From contig CAJWZD010000005.1 of NCBI GenBank assembly GCA_913049685.1, positions 1 to 64,000 on the forward strand: DNA of 64,000 bases, given 5' to 3'. Positions 8,700-18,162 of this stretch are shown piece by piece. A model generated the notes under the pieces. It worked only from the letters and a program-made list of their open reading frames with translations. It did no database searches and was not told where the DNA came from. Made by a program: the position numbers and the translations under genes. Each line of letters opens with the position of its first letter. Within the stretch, counting starts at the first letter, position 1. The stretch is from an uncultured Fidelibacterota bacterium (GTDB taxonomy: Bacteria; Fidelibacterota; Marinisomatia; Marinisomatales; TCS55).

Positions 8700-9280
8700 A
8701 CTTAAACTTTAGAATTAAAATTTATGTCGCTGTGGCTATCTTTTTAGCTATTACATACATTTACAAAAATACCAATGAACAAGATTCTTTACCTGTGATT
8801 GGAGGTATACCAAATTTTGAATTTGTTGATAGCGAAGGGAGAGACGTTGGCCTTTCAACTTTAAAAGGCAAAGTTTGGGTAGCTGATTTTATTTTTACGA
8901 CTTGCACTATGGCCTGTCCAATTATGACAGGAAATATGAATATCATACATAAAAAATATAAAAAGAACGACGATCTTAGGTTGGTATCAATTTCAGTATA
9001 TCCTGAATATGATACGCCAGAAGTATTAAAAAAATATGCTTCGCAGTACGAGGCGAATACTGACACTTGGCACTTTCTAACAGGAAATGAAAGCACCGTC
9101 AAAGAAGTAATCAAAGATGGGTTTAAAATCGGTGATTATGAAGATATAATTTTTCACAGTGAAAAGTTTGCTTTAGTAGATAGAAATGGAATGATAAGAG
9201 CTTATTATAATGGAATGAAGTCTGAGGACATGAAAAAGCTAAAAAAAGATATCAATAACTTGCTTAAGCAAGACTCATGA
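8696..9280 (+). CDS. SCO1/SenC family copper chaperone
   Basis: A 194-residue membrane-anchored thioredoxin-fold protein, one N-terminal helix (about residues 7-24) and a periplasmic domain. The copper-binding Cys70-x3-Cys74 (TTCTMACP) and distal His154 (FHSEKF) are in place. SCO proteins load the CuA site of subunit II or keep its cysteines reduced, consistent with its position in the oxidase operon. Start ATG overlaps the ctaB stop (ATGA). Confidence 0.95.
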   Translation: MNLNFRIKIYVAVAIFLAITYIYKNTNEQDSLPVIGGIPNFEFVDSEGRDVGLSTLKGKVWVADFIFTTCTMACPIMTGNMNIIHKKYKKNDDLRLVSISVYPEYDTPEVLKKYASQYEANTDTWHFLTGNESTVKEVIKDGFKIGDYEDIIFHSEKFALVDRNGMIRAYYNGMKSEDMKKLKKDINNLLKQDS

Positions 9281-9795
9281 AAACTGCTGATAGTTTTTGG
9301 ATAAAGATTATATATATTGTTTCTGTTATTATCTCAGGAGCAGTAGCATTTTTAATACTTGGACCAAGACCTGAAGGCGTAAATGGATCCTTAGATGTAT
9401 CCCTATTACCAAGAGTTAACGCCACAATAAATGCTATAACTACCTTACTACTTGTCGTTGGTTATTTTTTAATTATTAATAAAAAACGCAGATTCCATAA
9501 GAATGTTATGCTTTCTTCATTCGCAATGTCAGGAGCATTTCTTGTAAGTTATATTATTTACCATTGGTATAAATCTGGACCAAAAACTTATACTGGTGAC
9601 TTTACGAGCCTTTATTATTTCATTCTGATAACTCACATTATTTTAGCCGCCGCAATTATCCCCCTAGCCCTACTTACTCTTTACAGGGGATGGACTGATA
9701 ATCTAAAATTACATAGAAAGATAGCAAAAATTACTCTTCCTCTTTGGCTTTATGTTTCAGTTACGGGTGTTGCGATTTATTTAATGCTTTATTAG
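9277..9795 (+). CDS. DUF420 (YozB-like) membrane protein
   Basis: A 172-residue protein with four or five membrane helices and conserved histidines (SYIIYHWYKSG, ITHIILA, KLHRKIAK). It matches the DUF420 family, frequently encoded with cytochrome oxidase assembly genes. The biochemical role is not established. ATGA overlap with the SCO gene makes it the last gene of the oxidase operon. No hairpin terminator is evident in the 83 bp that follow. Confidence 0.88.
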   Translation: MKTADSFWIKIIYIVSVIISGAVAFLILGPRPEGVNGSLDVSLLPRVNATINAITTLLLVVGYFLIINKKRRFHKNVMLSSFAMSGAFLVSYIIYHWYKSGPKTYTGDFTSLYYFILITHIILAAAIIPLALLTLYRGWTDNLKLHRKIAKITLPLWLYVSVTGVAIYLMLY

Positions 9796-9878
9796 TTATT
9801 AGTTCAATTGATAATCATATAGTTGTTCAGACTCTAATCTTTCAGTAAGTTATTATGCTTTACATATAAACCTATTTT

Positions 9879-11564
9879 ATGACAAAAAAACAAACATATT
9901 CATCTGGGGCCGTATCAAAATATCTTTCAAACGCCCCAAAAGCTGTGAGTGCTTATATAGCAGACCTAGAACAGCAAATTCAAAACCTCTCACAAATTGG
10001 ATTAGCGCTCTCAAAAGAAAGGGATATGTCAAAGCTCTTGGAAATGATTTTGCTAGAAGCAAAGCGTATTTCTAATTCTGATGGAGGTACCCTTTATATG
10101 ATGACAGACGATAAGAGGCTTAAATTTGAAATAATGATGACCGATTCACTCAATTTTCATATGGGTGGAACTTCAGGTGAAGACATACCTTTTTATCCAG
10201 TCAAATTATTTGATGAAAATGGAGAACCAAATAATTCTATGGTTGCTGCTTTTGTTGGCCTATCAGGTGAAACTGTAAATATTCAAGACGCTTACAAAGC
10301 TAAGGGGTTTGATTTTTCAGGTACTAAAATGTTTGATGAAAAAACTGGCTACCATTCAAAATCGTTTCTTACAGTTCCACTAAAAAATCATGAAGATGAG
10401 ATAATTGGGGTTTTGCAACTTTTAAATGCACAAACTGATAAGAATAAAAAAATAATTGAATTTAGCTCTGATATTCAAGGTAAGGTAGAAGCGCTTGCTA
10501 GTCAAGCTGCTGTTGCGATTACAAACAAAAATCTAATCAAAGATCTCGAAAATTTATTTGAATCATTTATTAAGCTAATAGCATCTGCTATAGACGCAAA
10601 ATCGCCCTACACTGGTGGTCATTGTGAAAGAGTGCCTGAGATTACAATGATGTTAGCTGAAGCTGTTCATCAAACAAAAACAGGACCATTTGCTGATTTT
10701 AATTTATCTGACCAAGAAATGTACGAATTAAAAATTGCTGCGTGGCTCCATGATTGTGGAAAGGTAGCAACACCTGAGTTTGTAGTTGATAAATCAACTA
10801 AGCTCGAAACGATTTACGATCGCATTAATGAAGTTGAAACAAGGTTTTCTGTCTTAAAGCGTGACCAAGAAATCAAAAAACTAAAAAAAGAGCTATCTAT
10901 TGAACGTGATAATTCTCTTAATGCCAAAGAAAAAAATGAAAAATTTAAATTCATTAAAAATGAATATCAGAAGTCAATTAAACGACTTAAAAATGATCTT
11001 TCTTTCGTAAAGGAATCAAATATTGGCGGTGAATTCATGTCTGAGGATAAGAAGCAAAGAATAAATGATATTTCAAATTATAAATGGAAACCAAACGGTA
11101 AAATGCAGAATTTTTTGTCTGAGAATGAAGTTTATAATCTAACAATCCCCAGAGGAACTTTAACTCCGGAGGAGAGACAAGTTATTAACGACCATATTGT
11201 TGTTACAATCAATATGCTTGATGAATTACCGTACCCAAAACATTTAAAGAATATACCAGAATTTGCTGGTGGTCATCATGAAAAACTTGATGGGACCGGC
11301 TATCCTAAGGGTTTAACTAAAAATGAAATGTCAGTACAGGCACGAATAATGGCAATTGCTGATATATTCGAAGCCTTAACTGCTCGCGATAGACCTTATA
11401 AAAAAGGCAAAACATTAAGTCAAGCTATGCGAATTTTAGGGTTTATGAAGGATGATGCCCATATCGATGTAGATCTTTTTGATATTTTTGTAAAGAAAAA
11501 GATATATATGAAATATGCTAAAGGATTTTTAGAGCCTGAACAAATTGATGAAGTTTCTATTTAG
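9879..11564 (+). CDS. GAF and HD-GYP domain protein (cyclic-di-GMP phosphodiesterase-like)
   Basis: A 561-residue cytoplasmic signalling protein. A short N-terminal coiled coil (about 24-45) leads into a GAF domain (about 40-215), then an HD-GYP domain. The HD pair is His291-Asp292 (WLHDCGK), and the second half carries HHEKLDGTGYP at 466-476, so the metal ligands and the GYP signature are intact. HD-GYP enzymes hydrolyse cyclic di-GMP. Unusually, a Lys/Glu-rich segment of about 110 residues (312-424, predicted coiled coil) is inserted between the HD and GYP halves. Monocistronic or first of a group: the SLC13-type gene begins 14 bp later. Confidence 0.93.
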   Translation: MTKKQTYSSGAVSKYLSNAPKAVSAYIADLEQQIQNLSQIGLALSKERDMSKLLEMILLEAKRISNSDGGTLYMMTDDKRLKFEIMMTDSLNFHMGGTSGEDIPFYPVKLFDENGEPNNSMVAAFVGLSGETVNIQDAYKAKGFDFSGTKMFDEKTGYHSKSFLTVPLKNHEDEIIGVLQLLNAQTDKNKKIIEFSSDIQGKVEALASQAAVAITNKNLIKDLENLFESFIKLIASAIDAKSPYTGGHCERVPEITMMLAEAVHQTKTGPFADFNLSDQEMYELKIAAWLHDCGKVATPEFVVDKSTKLETIYDRINEVETRFSVLKRDQEIKKLKKELSIERDNSLNAKEKNEKFKFIKNEYQKSIKRLKNDLSFVKESNIGGEFMSEDKKQRINDISNYKWKPNGKMQNFLSENEVYNLTIPRGTLTPEERQVINDHIVVTINMLDELPYPKHLKNIPEFAGGHHEKLDGTGYPKGLTKNEMSVQARIMAIADIFEALTARDRPYKKGKTLSQAMRILGFMKDDAHIDVDLFDIFVKKKIYMKYAKGFLEPEQIDEVSI

Positions 11565-11578
11565 TATAAAAAACTAAA

Positions 11579-13369
11579 ATGACTTTTGAAATAATATTTG
11601 TTTTAGGCCTTATTATATTGGCATTCATTCTGTTTATTACTGAGAAGTTTAGTTTAGATGTAACTGCACTTCTTGTACTAACAATTTTGTTCATCGGTGG
11701 ATTTTTGAGCGTTGATGAAGCAATATCTGGTTTTTCAAATCCCGCAGTAATCACGATTAGCTTACTTTTCATTTTAAGTCAAGGCCTGCAAAAAACACGA
11801 GTCTTGGAATATTTAATTGTTAGAATAAATAAGCTTGTTTCAAAATCAAGAAACCTAGGACTTGGAGTTTATTTATTAACCATAGCTATTGCTAGCGCAC
11901 TTATGAATAATACAGCAATTGTGGCAGTTTTTATGCCTGTGACCATACGCCTAGCTCACCAATACCATATGAGCCCATCAAAGTTATTAATCCCTCTAAG
12001 TTATGCTGCTATTATGGGTGGCACACTTACTTTGGTTGGCACCTCAACAAACTTAATTGTTAATTCAATTTATATTGAAAGCGGTGGAAGTGCTCTTGGG
12101 ATGTTTGAATTTGCTAAGTATGGCTGGATAACTTTAATAATAGGTCTAATTTACGTTTTATGGATTGCCCCAAAAATTCTACCATCTCGCACTGTCACAT
12201 CAAGCTTGACGCAAAGCTATCACATGGCTGGATATCTAACAGAAATGAAAATATCAGAAGACTCGCCATTAATAGGCTCAACTTGTCAAGATCGAAATGT
12301 GAACCAAAGCTACGATGTAATTGTTCTTGATATTCAAAGAGAGGGAAGGCTGATAACTTATAATGTTGGAAGACAGATATTGAAAGAAGGAGATATACTC
12401 TTTGTTAAGGGATCAGTTGAAAGTTTTTTACGCATGAAAGAGGTTGAAAAGGTCAGTCTTCTTACCGATGAAAAGCTTACTCAAACTGAGCTCGAACAAG
12501 ATGACAATATACTTGTAGAATGCATGATAACAGATCAATCTGATGTTGTTGGAAAGACGCTTAGAGAGTCGCGTTTTAGAAAAAGATTCGGAGCATTTAT
12601 TTTGGCAATTAGAAGAGAAGGTTTGATAATAAGAAAAAAAATTGCACACGTTGTATTAAATACGTACGACACTCTATTGGTATATGGCGGAAAGAGGCAA
12701 ATATCTGAGCTAGCTAAATCAGGCAAATTTATTTTACTGGGCGAGCTGCAAGCTGATCTAGTAAAAGTTAAATTTTGGTGGTTAAGCATTGTCTGTGTTA
12801 TTATGACTATCTTGCTTGCAGCAATTGGGGTTATTCCAATTATCAAGGGGGCATTAGTAAGCATAGTGGTATTAATGACCTTTAGGGTTATTTCTCCTAA
12901 TGAGGCGTATGAATCAATTCATTGGCAAGTTATTGTTCTTATAGCTGCATTAATTCCCCTAGGTATCGTTATAGAATCATCTGGAACAGCTGCTTATATT
13001 GCTAGCTCTATGATTGAATATGTTGACACATATAACCCCTTAATCCAGCCTTATATATTATTTGCACTAATTTATTTTGTTACTATGGTAATGACAGAAG
13101 TTTCTTCAAATACTGCAACTGCAATAATTATGACACCAATCGTAATAGCAATAACTGGTGAAATGCAGCTTGATTCTAGACCTTTTATTTTTGCGGTATG
13201 TTTTGCGGCCTCAGCATCATTTAGTACCCCAGTTGGTTATCAGACTAATCTAATGGTATATGGCCCTGGGGGATATAAATTCTCGGATTACATTAAAGTT
13301 GGTATTCCATTAGCACTTACTTTTTGGTTCCTAGCGATATTAATAATACCGCTTATTTGGCCTTTCTAA
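11579..13369 (+). CDS. SLC13-type permease with two RCK_C (TrkA_C) domains
   Basis: A 596-residue anion-symporter-family membrane protein. The N-terminal helices include the NNTAIVAVFMP and GTSTNLIVN motifs of the first half, and the C-terminal half repeats them as SSNTATAIIMTP and SFSTPVGYQTNLMVYGPGGY. Two cytoplasmic RCK_C domains (about 215-295 and 305-385) sit between the halves, as in sulfate/dicarboxylate-type transporters of the SLC13/CitMHS group. The substrate cannot be told from sequence (sulfate, phosphate or dicarboxylate are the usual options). Confidence 0.92.
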   Translation: MTFEIIFVLGLIILAFILFITEKFSLDVTALLVLTILFIGGFLSVDEAISGFSNPAVITISLLFILSQGLQKTRVLEYLIVRINKLVSKSRNLGLGVYLLTIAIASALMNNTAIVAVFMPVTIRLAHQYHMSPSKLLIPLSYAAIMGGTLTLVGTSTNLIVNSIYIESGGSALGMFEFAKYGWITLIIGLIYVLWIAPKILPSRTVTSSLTQSYHMAGYLTEMKISEDSPLIGSTCQDRNVNQSYDVIVLDIQREGRLITYNVGRQILKEGDILFVKGSVESFLRMKEVEKVSLLTDEKLTQTELEQDDNILVECMITDQSDVVGKTLRESRFRKRFGAFILAIRREGLIIRKKIAHVVLNTYDTLLVYGGKRQISELAKSGKFILLGELQADLVKVKFWWLSIVCVIMTILLAAIGVIPIIKGALVSIVVLMTFRVISPNEAYESIHWQVIVLIAALIPLGIVIESSGTAAYIASSMIEYVDTYNPLIQPYILFALIYFVTMVMTEVSSNTATAIIMTPIVIAITGEMQLDSRPFIFAVCFAASASFSTPVGYQTNLMVYGPGGYKFSDYIKVGIPLALTFWFLAILIIPLIWPF

Positions 13370-13402
13370 TTTCCTATTCATACATCAGGTAATAAAAAAA
13401 TA

Positions 13403-14761
13403 ATGGACTACTCTGAACAAAGAAAAACTCCTCTGAAATCTTTTCTTAATAATCCAGCAAAAGCAATGTGGAGCTTGGCAATTCCTATTATGATCGGGAT
13501 GGGCATTCAAACACTGTACACGATTATCGATATGATCTTTATAGGACGATTGGGAGGAGACGCTATTGCAGCTGTTGCATTTAATATGCCCATATTTTTC
13601 CTTGTAATGGGTCTTTCCTTCGGGCTAGGAAATGGCGTAACTGCATCTATTGCAAGATTCATCGGAGCAGAAGATAAAGTAAATGCGGATAACTCTGCCG
13701 AACATGCACTAGTCCTTGCATTTATAATTAGCGCTATACTTACCATACTTGGACTGATATATGGAAAGCAAATTTTATTTTTTATGGGATGTACTCAGGA
13801 CATTTTACCAATGGCTTGGGATTATCTTAGGGTGAGTTGTTATGGTATTTCGTTTGGCGTTTTTTCAGGTTTTTTTAGATCTATTCTTGCTGGTGAGGGC
13901 GAAATGAAGCTACCTATGATTATCGCTGGACTTGGTACGGTATTAAACACAATACTTGACCCTATTTTTATATTTTATTTAGACTATGGAGTCTCTGGTG
14001 CTGCTTGGGCAACAACTATAAGTCAAATTATCGTTTGGATTATTTTTGTATATATGCTATTTATTAAAAATCATACCTATGTTAGGTTTAAGCTGAAAGA
14101 TTTTTCTCCCTCTTCGTATATAGCTTTAGATATCATTAAAGTTGGAGTACCAGTATCTATGTCAATGGTCGTTATGGCGTTAGGACAATTAGTTTTCAAT
14201 AGATTATTGATAAAATTTTCTACCAGTGCGGTTGCAGCGTACCAAATTGGTGGAAGGATTGATATGCTGGTCTTCCTTCCAATTTTTGGCATTGCTTCTG
14301 CTTTAACCACAATCATCGGCATGTTTTACGGTGCAAATGAAATAAATAAAATTAAGTATATATCATGGTATGGAATTAAAAGCTCATTGTTAATAACGAG
14401 CATATGCTCAATTATATTATTTATTTTTGCTCCAACAGTAATTGGTATTTTTACTTCTGATAATGCCATAAAAGAAATTTCAGTTTATTATTTAAGAACA
14501 ATATCAATTCTTTTTCCATTCATTTCAATTGGATTGACTATTGGAAGGATCTTACAAGGCCTAGGTACTGGTATGCCGTCATTAGTAATTACAATTATAA
14601 GAGTAATCGGAGTAGCAGGACCGCTTGCTTATTACTTTACATATATTTTAGATAAGCCTGTAGAATGGATTTGGTATAGCATGTTTATTTCTGGTATTTT
14701 AGCAACAATTATTTCAGTAACATGGATTAACTTAGCCTTTAAAAAACTGTCGCGTGTTTAA
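13403..14761 (+). CDS. MATE family efflux transporter
   Basis: A 452-residue, 12-helix multidrug/toxin extrusion protein in two homologous halves. Typical segments are MWSLAIPIMIGMGIQTLYTIIDM at the start of the first half (residues about 20-42), GLGNGVTASIARFIGA, and GVPVSMSMVVMALGQ in the second half. Cation-coupled drug or metabolite export is the family role; the substrate is unknown. 34 bp separate it from the SLC13-type gene. Confidence 0.93.
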   Translation: MDYSEQRKTPLKSFLNNPAKAMWSLAIPIMIGMGIQTLYTIIDMIFIGRLGGDAIAAVAFNMPIFFLVMGLSFGLGNGVTASIARFIGAEDKVNADNSAEHALVLAFIISAILTILGLIYGKQILFFMGCTQDILPMAWDYLRVSCYGISFGVFSGFFRSILAGEGEMKLPMIIAGLGTVLNTILDPIFIFYLDYGVSGAAWATTISQIIVWIIFVYMLFIKNHTYVRFKLKDFSPSSYIALDIIKVGVPVSMSMVVMALGQLVFNRLLIKFSTSAVAAYQIGGRIDMLVFLPIFGIASALTTIIGMFYGANEINKIKYISWYGIKSSLLITSICSIILFIFAPTVIGIFTSDNAIKEISVYYLRTISILFPFISIGLTIGRILQGLGTGMPSLVITIIRVIGVAGPLAYYFTYILDKPVEWIWYSMFISGILATIISVTWINLAFKKLSRV

Positions 14762-14781
14762 CCTATTTAGGAGAATATTTA

Positions 14782-15078
14782 ATGAGTCTTTTAAGTGAAA
14801 GTCAAATAAATGATAATTTAAAAAAATTAAATGATTGGGAATTTAAAAATAATGCCGTTTCGAGATCTTTTAATTTTTCATCATATATGAGAGGAATAGA
14901 TTTTGTTAACTCAACCGCTTCATTAGCTGAAGAAGAAAACCACCATCCCGATATAACAATTGGTTGGTGTATCGTTAAGATTAAATTTACATCTCATGAT
15001 CTTGGTGGCGTCACTGAGGATTGCATAAATATGGCAAAATTGGTTACAAAATTGTTCGAGGAAAAAGTAACAAAATGA
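14782..15078 (+). CDS. 4a-hydroxytetrahydrobiopterin dehydratase (pterin carbinolamine dehydratase)
   Basis: A 98-residue single-domain PCD/DCoH protein. The catalytic signature is EENHHPDI (the HH pair and Pro-Asp), followed by the conserved W..V.I...SHDLGG.T..C sheet and the final helix. It recycles 4a-hydroxytetrahydropterin made by aromatic amino acid hydroxylases; no such hydroxylase is in this window. Stop overlaps the start of the next gene (ATGA). Confidence 0.95.
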   Translation: MSLLSESQINDNLKKLNDWEFKNNAVSRSFNFSSYMRGIDFVNSTASLAEEENHHPDITIGWCIVKIKFTSHDLGGVTEDCINMAKLVTKLFEEKVTK

Positions 15079-17282
15079 AATCAGTTCACATAATTTTTAA
15101 CTTTGTCTTTTTAAATATTGTTTTTTCTCAAAATACTTATTCAAACGACAAATCTATTATTGCCGTTGAAACAAAAACACCTCCAAAAATAGATGGAAAT
15201 GTTTTAGATGATCCTGTCTGGAAAAATATCTCTCAAACCACTGGTTTTATTCAGCAATCTCCTGATGAGGGTAAGCCAGCTTCAGAGAAAACAATTGTTA
15301 AAATTGCTTTTACAAATGACCACTTTTATCTATCTGTCGTATGCTACAGCGATCAACCTGAAAATATAATTATAAATGATACAAGAAGGGACTCACCCTT
15401 GGATGATATGGACAGTTTTATATTTATTTTAGACACCTTCAATGATAATCAAAATGGTTATGCGTTTGGAACAAATGCTGCTGGTATAGAATATGACGCT
15501 CAAATAACTAAAGGAGGAGAGAATATAGCGCGAATTGGACGATTTTCTTCGGGCGCTGGTGGTGCTTTTAATATTAATTGGGATGGATCATGGACCGTAA
15601 AAACTAAAATTCACAATGATAGATGGAGCGCTGAATTCAAAATACCATTTAAAACATTGCGATATAAAAGTGAAAAAACTCAAGAATGGGGTGTGAATTT
15701 TCAAAGAGTAAATGCATCAATTCAGGAAGTATCACATTGGAGCCCAATAAATAGACAGTTTACTGTAAATAGATTAATATCTGCTGGTGCCTTAACTGGC
15801 GTAAGTCCTCCATTATCTCAAAATATAAAGTTTATTCCATATTTTTTAACCCAAAGGAATTCTAATTCAGTAGATGAAGAAAAAACAAAGGCTTATGAAA
15901 GTGTAGCCGGTTTTGATGGAAAAGTTAGCATTGGGTCTGGGCTTAACCTTGATTTAACCTATAATACAGATTTTGCGCAAGCTGAAGCAGACGAACAGCA
16001 AATAAATTTAGATAGATTTAGTTTATTTTTTCCTGAAAAAAGAGCATTTTTTCTTGAAAATGCTGGATTATTTTCAGTTGGTGACAACTCATTTGGTGGC
16101 TCAGAGGTATCTATGTTTTTTAGCAGAAGAATTGGTCTGGCAGGCGCTGGTAACCAGGTTCCCATCAATGGTGGCGCTCGTTTAACTGGAACTATTGCTA
16201 ATATGCGAGTTGGTTTACTCAATATGAGCACAAAACCATCTCAGGGAAGACCTTCAAATGAATATCAAATACTGCGCTTAAAAAAAGAGCTTCCAAATCG
16301 ATCTCATATTGGAGCAATAGCAACTAACTTGATAAAGCTCGATAGTGAAAAATATTCAAATGAAGTAGTTGCTTTAGATGCAAAATGGGGAATTGGAGAG
16401 GTAAGTCAAATAGATGGTTATACTGCAATATCAAATACTCCCAACCTAGACAAGGAAAAAGCATACGCATTTAGGCTTCAAGCCTCCTCAACTGGTAAGA
16501 TGTTTTCTAATGCGCTGTCATATACTGAAATTGGGGAAGACTTTAATCCTGAAATGGGCTTTCTAAAGAGGAGTGGAGGTTATAGAAAGTGGTCGGGCAG
16601 AATATTTACTAGGCTTAGACCAGATAATAACTTAGGAGTATTAGAAATTAGACCGCATGTTAATTATGATGGATATTGGAAGTTAGACGGCTTTCACCAG
16701 ACTGGCAAACTTCACGTTGATAATCATCTTGAATTTAGATCTGGTTATGAAATACATACTGGAATAAACTTTACAAAAGAGGGTCTTATTGAAGATTTTG
16801 ATATTTTTCCATCAAAAAGCATTGTTGTTCCTAAATCAACTTATGATCATATGGAAGCTCAATTATATTATACTTCCCCTCCAACAAGTAAGATTAGTTT
16901 TAGTGTAATGAACTATATTGGTGGATTTTTTGGAGGCGATAGAATTAGCTCATCTCCTAGATTAAAAATAAGATTTGGTGATAAATTTAATTCAGAGATT
17001 AGCTATAACTATAATAATGTTAATTTACCTGGCGGGAATTTTATTACCTATTTATCGCGATCGAGGCTTACTTATTCTTTCAATCCAAAGATGTATATAC
17101 AAGCACTTTTGCAGTACAATAATCAATCCAACGAAAGTTTTATTAATTGGAGATTCATTATTCAGCGTTCAGCGGCTTCTGGTCTTTATGTTGTTTATAA
17201 TCAAATGGAAGATTATGACGGGATTCCTACTAAGCGTAATAATACGCTTATATTAAAATACAGTCATTTGTTTGATTTTTAA
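15075..17282 (+). CDS. CBM9-like / DUF5916 outer-membrane protein
   Basis: A 735-residue exported protein. I chose the ATG at 15075, which overlaps the upstream stop as ATGA and gives a clean signal peptide (residues 1-19, cleavage near VFSQ), rather than an upstream in-frame start inside the pterin dehydratase gene. Residues about 30-230 form a family 9 carbohydrate-binding-like domain (IDGNVLDDPVW, the WSAEFKIPFKTLRY segment). The rest is DUF5916, probably a beta-barrel, ending in the aromatic HLFDF typical of outer-membrane proteins. The molecular function of DUF5916 proteins is not settled. It could be a surface receptor or protease-associated barrel. Confidence 0.9.
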   Translation: MKSVHIIFNFVFLNIVFSQNTYSNDKSIIAVETKTPPKIDGNVLDDPVWKNISQTTGFIQQSPDEGKPASEKTIVKIAFTNDHFYLSVVCYSDQPENIIINDTRRDSPLDDMDSFIFILDTFNDNQNGYAFGTNAAGIEYDAQITKGGENIARIGRFSSGAGGAFNINWDGSWTVKTKIHNDRWSAEFKIPFKTLRYKSEKTQEWGVNFQRVNASIQEVSHWSPINRQFTVNRLISAGALTGVSPPLSQNIKFIPYFLTQRNSNSVDEEKTKAYESVAGFDGKVSIGSGLNLDLTYNTDFAQAEADEQQINLDRFSLFFPEKRAFFLENAGLFSVGDNSFGGSEVSMFFSRRIGLAGAGNQVPINGGARLTGTIANMRVGLLNMSTKPSQGRPSNEYQILRLKKELPNRSHIGAIATNLIKLDSEKYSNEVVALDAKWGIGEVSQIDGYTAISNTPNLDKEKAYAFRLQASSTGKMFSNALSYTEIGEDFNPEMGFLKRSGGYRKWSGRIFTRLRPDNNLGVLEIRPHVNYDGYWKLDGFHQTGKLHVDNHLEFRSGYEIHTGINFTKEGLIEDFDIFPSKSIVVPKSTYDHMEAQLYYTSPPTSKISFSVMNYIGGFFGGDRISSSPRLKIRFGDKFNSEISYNYNNVNLPGGNFITYLSRSRLTYSFNPKMYIQALLQYNNQSNESFINWRFIIQRSAASGLYVVYNQMEDYDGIPTKRNNTLILKYSHLFDF

Positions 17283-17313
17283 CTTTAGATTTTTTTAATA
17301 AAACGTCTGAGTA

Positions 17314-18162
17314 ATGTTTTATCTAATTATCACAACTGTAATATGGTCACTTTCGTTTAGTCTTATTGGAAACACTTTATCGCCAGATATCAATTCATGG
17401 TCTTTAGCATTTTCACGCTCAGCTATTGCATGTATCTTGTTTTTACCGTGGATTAATTTCAAAATCCCCATTAGCTATATCCTAAAAATTACATTTATTG
17501 GTGTCTTGCAAATAGGTGTTATGTATATGCTGTACCTAAGTGCATTTCGCCATACATCTGTTGAAAAAATACTTTTATTTACAGTAACAACACCTTTTTA
17601 CGTCACAATGATTTCTCAAATATTAAATAAAGAAATAAGGCTTTTTGCTTATTTAACAATACTTCTTTCTATTCTGGGTGGTTTAGTAATACGGATGACG
17701 GATTTTGATGATCGCGACTTTATTGGGCTGATTTTAATTCAGCTTGCTAACGTTTGCTTTGCTTCAGGTCAAGTGCTTTACAAAAGAATAAAAGCAGATA
17801 GTAAAATATCTACTAATGTATATACCGACTTTTCATTCTTTTTTATTGGAGCTTCACTTATTACTTTTATTGGATTAATAATCTCACCTTCTGGCTATAC
17901 ATACCCCAAATCTATTAATCAGTGGTTGTTGGTATTTTGGTTAGGTGGTGCAGCGTCAGGCGTAGGGTATTATTTTTGGAATTATGGGGCAACAAAAGTA
18001 AAAGTCGAAACGTTGGCAACAATGAACAATCTTGTTATTCCATTAGGTCTACTTATTGAGGTTTTATTATTTTCTGGAAGTCATGATTTCAAGACTTTTA
18101 TAATTGGCACTGTAATTATTATTTCTTCAATAGCTGCTTCTTTAAGATACGGTAAAATTTAA
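17314..18162 (+). CDS. EamA family (DMT) transporter
   Basis: A 282-residue protein with ten hydrophobic helices in two EamA repeats, the usual size for drug/metabolite transporters of the RhaT/YdcZ-like group. The second repeat contains the GAASGVGYYFWNYGATKV segment. The substrate is unknown; amino acids or other small metabolites are typical. Its last 4 bp overlap the end of the convergent acyltransferase gene. Confidence 0.9.
   Translation: MFYLIITTVIWSLSFSLIGNTLSPDINSWSLAFSRSAIACILFLPWINFKIPISYILKITFIGVLQIGVMYMLYLSAFRHTSVEKILLFTVTTPFYVTMISQILNKEIRLFAYLTILLSILGGLVIRMTDFDDRDFIGLILIQLANVCFASGQVLYKRIKADSKISTNVYTDFSFFFIGASLITFIGLIISPSGYTYPKSINQWLLVFWLGGAASGVGYYFWNYGATKVKVETLATMNNLVIPLGLLIEVLLFSGSHDFKTFIIGTVIIISSIAASLRYGKI

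Noticed and set aside
12535-12864. A 109-residue minus-strand reading frame opposite the permease gene
   Set aside because: It lies wholly within the well-supported SLC13-type gene and has no recognisable domain.
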